Assembly (NCBI GenBank): GCA_023362775.1
Contig: JALMGJ010000004.1
Location: 52,663,298-52,727,297, forward strand
DNA: 64,000 bases
Direction of reading: 5' to 3'
Origin: Charina bottae
Lineage: Eukaryota > Chordata > Lepidosauria > Squamata > Charinaidae
This document shows, in pieces, positions 46,473-57,578 of the stretch. The translations under genes and the position numbers were made by a program. The notes below the pieces were generated by a model. It worked only from the letters and a program-made list of their open reading frames with translations, did not search any database and was not told where the DNA came from. Numbering within the stretch: the stretch's first letter is position 1; each line of letters begins with the position of its first letter.

Positions 46473-49400
46473 TTATAATTATATATTTAGCATACAGGGT
46501 CCCTCCTTGTGGGGGAGATGGGCGGGATATAAATACGATAAATAAAAAATAAATAAATACAGACACACAAAATCAAAACAAACACTGGGTTTTGGATCCT
46601 GTGAAGAATAAATGAAAGGAACCTTGTAGAACAGGAGATAGATTCTTGCTTTCCTTTCCTACAAGAGTCATTTTAGATTCAAGTCCTCTTCTAAGGGTTG
46701 TTAAATGGACTACTGAAGGGTTACTGAGAGAGAGAACCATTCTAGAATTGCACAAGTGGTCTTTACCTGATTTTGTATAATTGCTTCATGCTAAAGCCCT
46801 TCTTTTATAATATTTGGAGGCATGAACAACAAAATTCTCAGCACACTTCAATATATTAAACCATTGTACAACAATAGGTTAAACCAAAGTAAAAGTCTTT
46901 GGCACACTTTAGTATATTAATTATAATAGTACATTTAAAGAAAAAAATAATATCCAGTTTCTAATAAAGCTCTTGTGTTTCTCCCCACTTTGCCCATATC
47001 TAGAAAGTCTTGCATTTTTAAAAGAATTTTATTAAATTTCAAAAAAAGATAAAAGATACAGAAAAACAAAAGACTACAAAAAAAACTAAAAAAGTGTGAA
47101 AACACAAGAGAAATTTTTTTAGGTAGATTACAAAAAGAAGTGACTTCCGACTTTAAACATCAAGGATATACAGCAATTTCCCATAATCAATCCCTTACTC
47201 TATATTAAACCAAAATCACATTATTCCTACAAGTCAACCCCTTAGCACATTATAAAAATCACTAAATACCATTGCTCCCTCCCTTTATATTAATATCACC
47301 TAATCAACTTCTCCCCCTAAAATAACAATTACTTAATTATTCCCTTCCTACTACTATTCTATACATTCCTGACTACTATAATAAAGATCAAAAATAGAAA
47401 AGCATGTAAATTGTCTACCATTTAATTAATAATACAAAAAAAAAATGAATGCAAAAAACATGAATAAGAAAAAACCTTAATCATAATCCCAATCATTAAC
47501 AATAAGTAAAATCATCCAAAGCCAAAAGACCGTCCAGATAATTTTTTTTAGTCCCTTAACCCACTTCAAAATAAACCAAGACCTTTATATATCCCCATAA
47601 TAGGCACAGAGCTATTTTCTTAAAGAAATCAAACAGTCCAACTGCTCCCCTCACAAACACAGACTTCTCTTCAAAAAACCTCCCATACATAACAACCCCT
47701 TCTTTTCCATAACATTCCATCAGAAAGTCAAATTCACTCATATCTTACAGCTCAATTTCTCCATTTAAGTTCTTCAATTCAGCATTGCCAATTTCATCCA
47801 GGATTTCAACAGAAGCCCGAATCTCACTCCCTGGAGAGACATCTCCATCGCTGTTAGATTCTTCAGGTTCATCCACATCATCCTCAATCAAATGGCACAT
47901 TTCAGACCACATATTTTCCACAGTGCTCTGAATGTCCTGCACAACAGCTTGACAGGAATCAGAAAAAATCTGCTTAATATCTGCTTTAATATCTCGACGA
48001 AAATCGGAGAAACCCTGGTTAAGATACTTCATTTCTGAAGCAGTAAATTATGGCGCCCCCTAGATACTTAACCGGCAGAAGTGAAAGGTAATGGAAAATT
48101 TCCAAACTGAGTTAAGATATGATCTCAGACAGTTCCCAGAAAAAGTACTGGCAGGAAAGTGAAAGTTCAGAACTGCAGATTCAACGTGTAGGAAAAATGC
48201 TGAAATCTTCAAAATTAGCGCAAAAATAATAACAGGGAGACGATAACATACTCTCAACCCTCCGTAGTATTGGATGGAAAGCAAAATCCAAAGCTTTTTT
48301 TTTAAAAAAAAATTTTTTAATTAATGACAAAAATAACGATAAGCACCAAGAGATCATTTCTCCTTAATGTAGAAAGCCTCTCTTAGGATACAGATGCTTA
48401 AAGAAAAAATAAATTGGGTGCTTTAGAAATGGGGTGGCTGGACTTAATGTCCCTTTAAGGCTGCAGCGCAGCTTGGAAACGGTGTCTTCCCAGCCTCCTG
48501 GCGAAGTCTTACCGGTCAATTGCAGACGCTGTTTAAGTCCTGGCTGCAACTCGCCATACAGAGGACGAATGGGTCAATTCCAAGCGTTTTCCTTGGTCCG
48601 GAAAAACGCTCCTGGGCTTCAGGAGAAACCAGCCTGAGCCTGAAAAAAATGCCACAATGCCAGTTTTGCCCACGGAGCTCGCAGGCAAAGCTGTTCAGTC
48701 CGCCATGTTCCCACTGGAAGTTCCAGAAGTCTTGCATTTTTGAAGAACATTTTTCCAATTGCTTTTTTAAGGCGCGCCGGATGCTCATGCCCCGGCCGTG
48801 GCTGCCTCCGGCACACGCCCAACGACAGAGGGAGGAGTGAGCGAGCAAGACGCGGCAAGAACCGCCTCGCGCACCCTACGGGCCAAAGGGGGGCCCGCAG
48901 ACAGATGCGGAATTCTCAGGCGCTGAGGCGGCAAGAGCGTGATGGCGGCGGCAGCAGCAAGGCTGAAGTGGGAAGCGACTCCTCGCTCCACCGGGTCTTC
49001 CTCTCTTCCCGTGGTGACCGAGAGCCTAGCAGTGACGGCGGCAGTCCCCTGGCTAGGAGTAGCGCTGCGGTTGTTGGTTGCGCTGCTTCTCAATGCGGCC
49101 CGGGCCAACAAAGAAGCTTTTATCCAGTCAGATAGCATAATAGAAGTCCTACGCTTTGATGAAGGAGGCTTATTACAGACTGAGACAGCTATTGGCCTCA
49201 ATTCATATCAGCAGAAAAGTGTATTTATGTACCGAGGAAATTGCAGACCTATTCGGTTTGAACCACCAATGCTGGATTTTCATGAACAGCCTTTTGGGAT
49301 GCCAAAAATGGAAAAAGTTTACTTGCATAATCCCAGTTCAGAAGAGACTATTATATTAGTTTCAATATCTGCAACAACGTCACATTTTCATGCTTCTTTT

Positions 49401-52400
49401 TTTCAAAATAGGAAAATTATCCCAGGAGGAAATACATCATTTGATGTAGTTTTTCTTGCAAGAGTTGTGGGAAATGTAGAAAACACATTATTTATTAACA
49501 CATCTAATCATGGGGTATTTACCTACCAGGTGTTTGGTGTAGGAGTACCAAACCCTTACAGACTACGCCCTTTTATAGGAGCAAAGGTTCCTGTGAACAG
49601 CAGTTTTTCTCCTATAATAAATATACACAATCCCCATAGTGAACCTTTGCAGGTAGTAGAAATGTATTCAGGTGGGGGTGATCTTCATCTAGAGCTTCCA
49701 ACTGGCCAACAAGGAGGAACAAAAAAGCTATGGGAAATCCCCCCCTATGAAACTAAATTGCTTTTTTAACATTTCCAAATGAAAGTGTGGAAAGACCTTT
49801 ATCATTGTAAAACAATTTCTCTTTATATCCTTTTTAAAGGAAAAGTTATTATTTTTATCACAAATATTCAAGTTTGCCTGTGAAGATTATTTAGCCAGAG
49901 AATGCAGATACATATGCTGAGGATATCTATATATCTAGCCAGAACTTCCTTTTTTTAAAAAAATGCAGGACCTAGTTTAATTTGAGAATGCCAGTTTGGT
50001 GTTGTGCTTAAAGGTACCAGGCTATGAACCAGGAGACTTGAGTTCTAGTCCCGCCTTGGGCACAAAGCCAGCTGGGTGACTTTGGGCCAGTCCACTCAGC
50101 CCTAGGAAGAAGGCAATGGCAAATCACTTCTGAGAAACCTTGCCAAGAAAACTGCAGGGACTTCTCCAGGCAGCCTTTAGGAGTCAATAATGCCTTGAAG
50201 GCACCGCCCCCCCCCCCCACCCAAAAGCTTATTTTGAACTATAGATTATCGCTTCAGCAATGAGAATATTGCACAGAATTATGGTTGCATGTCCAACATA
50301 CTCCTAGTTTTCTAATCCTGTTTTGCAATTAAACATTTGTAGTTCCATCATTTTATTTAACATTTATTTATTTATTTGTTACATTGATATCATTTTCCTT
50401 CAGCAGCTTCAGGCAACATTGATAGTACTGTTGCCTCCTGTTTTCCTCAAAACAATATCCTGTGAGGTAGGTTGAGCTGATAGTGTCTGACTAAAAGTCA
50501 TCAGTAAGGGTCCATGGATGACCATGGACTTGAACCTAAGTACCATTTCTAATATATTATAAAATGTTTCTATGGTATTATGAAACACACAAATGACAGT
50601 CATACATGCCTTTAAAATAAAGTTGGTAAAGGTTTTTGGGGTGTGTCTATGGATTATTTGATTATTGTAGCAATAGAACCTTAATTCAAAAATAGTTTTA
50701 TAAATTGAAATAGATTGCTTATTACAATATGTAACCCTTGTTGCAAAATCTAGCCATTCTGTGTTGCACTATTTACAGTACAATCCTCAATCCAAAAATT
50801 ATAGTTCTTCTTTATGCATTTTTAAGGGAACTGTGATAGATAGTTCTGTGTCTTTTCTTCCATACCCACATGTAATATATTTATTTCTTTTTGTTATAGG
50901 ATGCTTTCAAGTACAGTTACCCTCCATTAGTTGATGATGATTTCCAAACTCCGTTGTGTGAAAATGGTCCCATTACTAGTGAAGATGAAGCTGAATGCAA
51001 AGAAGTAGACACCAATAACAAAGACAATATAGATACTACTGAAGAACAAGCACTCAATTCAAAAAAGGTATCCCTCAACTGAAGGGTACATAAGAGAATG
51101 ACATCCCCAACTGTTACATGGCTACCTTCCCCGTGTACTGTTAATTTGCAGTACTTAATAAAAGTGCCTTAAGAAGTAGTTGATTGACCATCATGTCTTG
51201 CTGTCATAATCTATAGTCCATGTTTTAAAAAATTGATATGTTCATATATCTAAAATTGCTGGCAGCCAATTTTCATTCCTGGTTAACTAGTGCTGAATTT
51301 TATCTGAGAAATACATTTTTGCTCAGATGTGGAATTTTACTTTCTTCTGTTTCACTTTTTGATACATAACTTTGATTCCTTTGCCTGTTATGAGAAATCA
51401 CGTGAGGCCCTCACTTAATGACCCGCGCGGTCCTCGGGTAACAATGGCAACCGGGATTGCCGTTGCTAAGTGATGCAGTCATGTGATGTGCTTTACGACT
51501 GCATCACTTAGTGATGGAAATTCCAGTCCCAATTGTCGTCGTAACCTGTGGGCTACCTATTTCAAAGTGGATATCCACAGTAAAATGTAGATTTGAACAA
51601 AGAATACTCCAGATACTGGAGTTATTCCAAGATTCATTTTTATAGCCTTAGCCTTAGCCTAGGCAATCTAGTGTCGTTAGGATGTTTTAGCTAAAACTCC
51701 CCATATTGCTACCAATACTGACTGGAACTTAAGCTGAAATCCTGTCCTCCAAAGCACTTGTATTTAAATTGCTTTTGTAGAAGTGACATTTAATTTCTAG
51801 ATTTAGAATCCAAAGAGGGAGGGAGGTGAGCCAGTTTGGTCTAGTGGTTAAGGTGCTGGGCTAGAAACTGGCCGGTCGCTCTCTCTCAGCCCAACTCACC
51901 TCACAGGGGGGTTGTTGTGGGGAAAATAGGAGGAGGAAGGAGTATTTGGCATGTTCGCCGCCTTGAGTTAGTTATAAAAATAATAAAGACGGGATAAAAA
52001 TTAAATAAATAAATGTATACCACAAATTATTACATTTACATCTTTATCTCAGTGACCTGACAGTCTTATTCACATCAAGAGTACATGCTGAAAATCTTTG
52101 CCACCTATTTGTACCCACTGTATTTCATCTATATTCATTTTATTTTTTACCATGCTACTCATTGGCTACTATTGAGAATTAAACTATTCTGCTTCTGTTT
52201 TCTGTTTGGCAGACCAGCCTTTCCACCCATCCATTTATATTTTAGAAAATATAAATACAAATATATTCCCTCACACTATAGCAGTATTAAGTTTTACTTA
52301 TGAGATAGAGACAGATCCAGTTCTTTCTGGCTTTCATTAGTCCATGGGCCAAAGTAAATTAAACACTGTAGGAAATTTATTCTAATACAATATTTTTAAT

Positions 52401-55400
52401 TTTCTTCCATATGTATTCATATCTGTTCATTCATTAATAAAATGATGTATGTTGGAAGATGCTGAATTTGGAAATACTGCAGCAGTGCATGAAATCTGTA
52501 ACTAGCTTCTCAAAGGCCCATGGAAGATGTACAGACTTACCACCTGCCAACATTTCAAGTTTTACAGTTCTCTAGTTTCATTTAAACATACAAATGGCTA
52601 GATGTAAGATGTATAGAATTGTGGCAGCCATTGTTTGCTTATGTCTTCTCAGCATCAAAATCCACCTGCCATTGCCAGTAATTCAAAGCAAGGATTGCAA
52701 GAGCACAGCAACATATTGTAGTGTTTCAGGTATCTCATTAAAATAAAGGGAATACATAGCAATGGTAGCAACAGTTTATCTTATCTATAAAAAAGAGCTA
52801 TGTTAGACCAAAGCCAGTTTCCTGCAGTAGCCATGTATAAACCTATCAGACCACAAGACATAAAAAGTATATAACATCTGCTGCTGTTGCTACATAGTGT
52901 CTTATTTTCAGAAGAATAGTTTGAGTTAGAACATATTCATACCTAATAGGTATGAATAGCTTTATCCCACATGAATCATCTTATCCCCTTTCAAAGCTAA
53001 ATTTGTAGCCACCATCAAAGGTTATGGTAGCAAATCCTATACAACATTTTCTTGTCTTTATGCTCCACTACTCGGTTTTGTGGGATGACTCTGGATTCTT
53101 ATATATGTGCTAAAAATTCCTTTTGTCTGTTTTCTTTTTAAAAATCAAATAGCCCCTAAATTTTGTATGTTTTCAACACAGAATTACGCTAATCTTCTGA
53201 TCATTTTGGTGAGCTTTTTCTGAATCTTTTCCAGCTTTATAAAACACTGAAGTACAGTAAACAATACTGTCTCTGATATTCCATGTGTAGCTGTACCAGA
53301 TTTATATAAAACCACTATGATACTGGCAGTATAAATGATCAACTTCTTTTTGAAAAGAAAGTGAAGAGTAGCAATTATTTGTAAGTGCTAACGGTAACAA
53401 TTCTTCCAAAGAATCCCCAGTATTTATCAGAATATCAAGTTAATCATCTTTGTTTTGGAGGTTTAGGATACGTAATATATTATTTAAGATACCAACCACA
53501 ACCAGCATTTTTCAAGTTTGTGAAAAAGATAATTATTTCTATAATGTTGATTGCAGTGCTTAAAAAATATATTGGTACACAATGGGATAGGCTGTAGGCT
53601 GTAGGCTGTAGGAAAGCAAGCATTAGCTGCATTTGTAAATGTCTTTAAAATACAGGTCCTTTGATACCCCCGTCCAAGGATCTGTGTGAGTGAGTGAGAT
53701 GTTCCTATTTATATTTTGTGTTATTTTTTGATGTACTATAATTCAGTAGCTGAAACATTTATAACTGTACTATTCTTTTCAGTTGTAGAAAATAATTAAC
53801 ACCTATAGTGTTTGTTTGCTTAGGCAAATTTTGCAGAACAAACTCCAAAATCAGAAGAGTGTGACAAATTAGATTCTAAAGCAAAAAACGCCAAGAAAGC
53901 ACTTACCACTTTTAAAGGATCTTTATTGCATATCAGGTAAATGACAGTAATAATCACCTTTACATTTTAGACCTTTACATACTTTAACAGCACTGCACCC
54001 TCAGTTGAAGAAATAGGATATGTTGGACAGGACAGCCTCTGAAGTTAGGTTGTAAACAACTCTTCCTTTTCCCAATTTAGACTGAAACAAAATGTAATTA
54101 TGCCTCACTTTCTATGGGCTTTTTGTAGCCCTTTAATAAGTTAATGTGAAGAATTATTTATTCTAATAACAGTATGTATTATAATGTATGGGTTTGTGCT
54201 TACTGAACAATTCATTTTCTAAACACAAAAGACGTTTAGAAAGCTGTTTCTAAGATGGCATGGAAAGTTACATTTAAAATAAATAGATATAAATCTTAAT
54301 GTTGCAAATTCCTTGGTCACATGTATTTTTAAGGGCAGTAACTTAATGCAAATTACCAGTGTTTCTGCTATAGACTGGCAGATGGTGTGAAAAACAACTT
54401 TATCTAGCTCAAATATCTCCATTTGTACCTCCTCAATTCAAATTCTTTCCTAATTTTAAAAAAAATATAGGACAGGGAAAGACTTGTTGTGAAGGACAGG
54501 GCATAAGACTGAAAAAAGCTTTGACAAGGTGTTTGTGTTTTTTTAACTTGCCCAAAATATTATATAGTTGCTTTACCCTTCTTTCATTGGAGTTCTGTTG
54601 TATTTCTTCAAAACATGCATGTTCTCAAATGTTGCATTATTTTAACAATGTCTCATATTCTGGAACACAAAGGAGAATTTCATATTGCAATATATATTGT
54701 GGAAAGTTATCTGAGGTATTGTTAGAAGTCTTTAAGATACTCCTTAAAATTTAAAGCTTTTGGAGTATTGTGTTAGAGGCTGATAACATGCATTTAATTG
54801 TTTTAAATAAATGTTTCTTAACTATTTTAAAGAAAATAGTGGAAATCTGCAGTCTAATGTAGAAAACGTTGTATTTTTCAATAGTCCAGCAGAAGAATTG
54901 CATTTTGGGTCCAAAGAAACTGCAGAGAAGAAATGTTTGATAGTTCTAACAAATGTGACTAAAAATACAGTGGCGTTTAAGGTAAACATATAGTGTTTAT
55001 GTTGAACTTATTTAGGTGGTAGATGGGCGGCATATAAATTTGTTTAATGCATAAATAAATAGAGTGAATAATACTTTCCTCCCTGGATTTCCATTTTCCC
55101 ATTCCACCATCAATCATGATTAAGTATTCCATTACCACTGAATATGATGTCACTGAAGATGCTCATTCCTCCCAGAGCTTTAAGAGGGGAGCATCCCAAT
55201 TTGCATTTATGCTTTTAAAAAATATCTTCAATAATGGGGTTGAGAAATTGATTTTTCTCTGTAGTGCTGTGGGTGGTGTTATATTCACCAATAAAGACTC
55301 ATGTACCTAAGTAATCATTCCCTAGTTGGAAGAATCCTTTGGGCACAAGTGGGCAATCATCATCTCAAGGAAAATCCAAATGAGTGGTGTGGAAAGAGAT

Positions 55401-57547
55401 GGTTGATTTACTTGCACTGAGTTCGGTAATTCTTAAGACTGTTAACGGTGGAGCTTATGAACTACAGAGCTAAAGAGGTTACATTCAAATTAACTGAATA
55501 TTAAATTACAAAATGCATGTTTTAAAAACCTTTCTAAAATATTTGCGTTCATACCTTATGAAGACATGAAAAAAAATCGAAACTGAATTGCACAGCTTCT
55601 TTAGAAATGGAAATAGGTATCAAATATAACATCTTTTATGGGATAATTGGTTGTTTATAATGTGATTATACTTCATATAGGTGAGAACGACTGCTCCTGA
55701 CAAGTACAGAGTAAAGCCAAGTAACAGCAGTTGTGAACCTTGCACTTCAATAGATATCATTGTATCTCTACATGGGGGTAAGTAACAAACTGCATTGCCA
55801 TTAACACCTGGAATATGTACATTTTCTAATATACCCTGCCTTGAGGAAGGTTGACAATTTTTGTACAAGTTCTGGAAAGAAAGCACTGTTGAAATCAGAT
55901 CATTTGTTTAACCGTAAACAGCAACTTTTAAGTTCTGTCTTAATTAAAATAGCTCAGTTCAGTTATCCACATGCTCTGTTTGGGAAGGGGGAAGAAAGAA
56001 CCTCAAACTTGCTCCTAATATTCTTGAAATAAAGTAGTCACAAAATGGTAAAATCTAAATTCTCAGACTTTTCACTTACCAATTACTCCCTCCTAAAAAA
56101 TATAGGGCAATTTATGATATTTAATATGATTCTTAAAATACATCCAAGATTTTTTGATTGCACAAAAATAAACTATAAATATGCATATAATTTCAAGTTA
56201 TGAGCTATTTAAAACAATATAAATTTGAAAGTCATTTTAAGCTTAGAAAAACACATTTTGTTGAACCCTAGAGAATTTAACAAATCAAATTATGATGATG
56301 CTGATTAATATTTTTAAATATCCTTCAGTGCCAGATACTATACAAAAATATAAAATGTGTGTGTGTAAATGTGCCCTGCTTGCTTTTAAAATGTTACAGC
56401 AACTTGATTTTAGAAGAGGATATTTTACATGACTCTCTTTGATAAATTTAAAATATACAACAAATTTATCTCAGATGATTAAAAATGATTTAGGACATTA
56501 TAGTGGCAAAATAACTAAAGTAACAATCTGATTTTACCACATCTATATTTGTTCTAAATAGATTTCTGCACTGAAAACATTGGTATTTCACACACTAACT
56601 TAAAAATTTAAAACATATGGGTCATCTTACTGTCCATCAGTCCTCTAAGATCATCCTATCAGACTATATTTTTTCTGAAGTTTCGTTCCTGGTTAAATAC
56701 ATCATCAAGTTTGGAGTCCATAAAGTCTCTAAATTTTTCTCTCCCCATCTTCTACCTCACGAGTTTTGGGTAATTTGGGACTTACATGTTTGTGCTCAGT
56801 ATTTCACTGTGCTACATTTATTGTAGTAAATTAACCATGTATATATCTATTAAAATTTAATGTTTCCCCCTATGGACTATTGATTACATCTGAATGAAGT
56901 ACAATAATTTTTATTAAACTGTCTGTTGGTTGGATAGGTTGTGCAGCTTCTTTGCAAGACCGTTTTCTAATTATGGCAGCAGAAATGGAACAGTGCTCTG
57001 TAGTAGGAGCACAGGAACTATCTCAATTTTGGAAGGAAATTCCCAGAAACAAAGTGATGGAGCATAGGTAAACATTTTATGTTGACTTTCCATTTAACAT
57101 CATTCTATGCCTTCTTCCAGGATGTTTTTTGGCTTCTCAGTCTAACTTAAGTCCTTATATTTCCTGGTGGTTTCCTGTTCAAGTATTAACTAGGTTGGAC
57201 CTTACTTACCTTCTGAGACCAGCCAAGGTTGGCTAAATACCGCAAGCCTAGCTTGACATAAAATCATAACGTGTAAACTGTTAAAAAAAAAACTGACTGA
57301 GTTATGTAAACAGTTCAAAAAGAAAAAAGGTGGTCTTTTTCCTGGCTCAGCCAAGCTTTGGGGAAGGGAGGTATTTCCATGAATATCCTGTCAATAAATA
57401 TTCTGCAGTTTCCTTTGTGTCTTGTCTTCTCTTACTGCATTTCAGTGTCTACACTGTAGAAAAGAGTGTACTTAGAAAAGCCTAAGTAAAATTAAGTTAT
57501 TCGCTCTCACCTCTTCAGTTTGTCCTACCCACATTTTTTCCTAATAA

Positions 57548-57578
<31 letters not shown>

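Noticed and set aside
47745..48032. 96-codon acidic protein as an independent host gene
   Set aside because: It lies entirely within an L1-derived insertion flanked by a 15-bp duplication; more likely a remnant of L1 ORF1.
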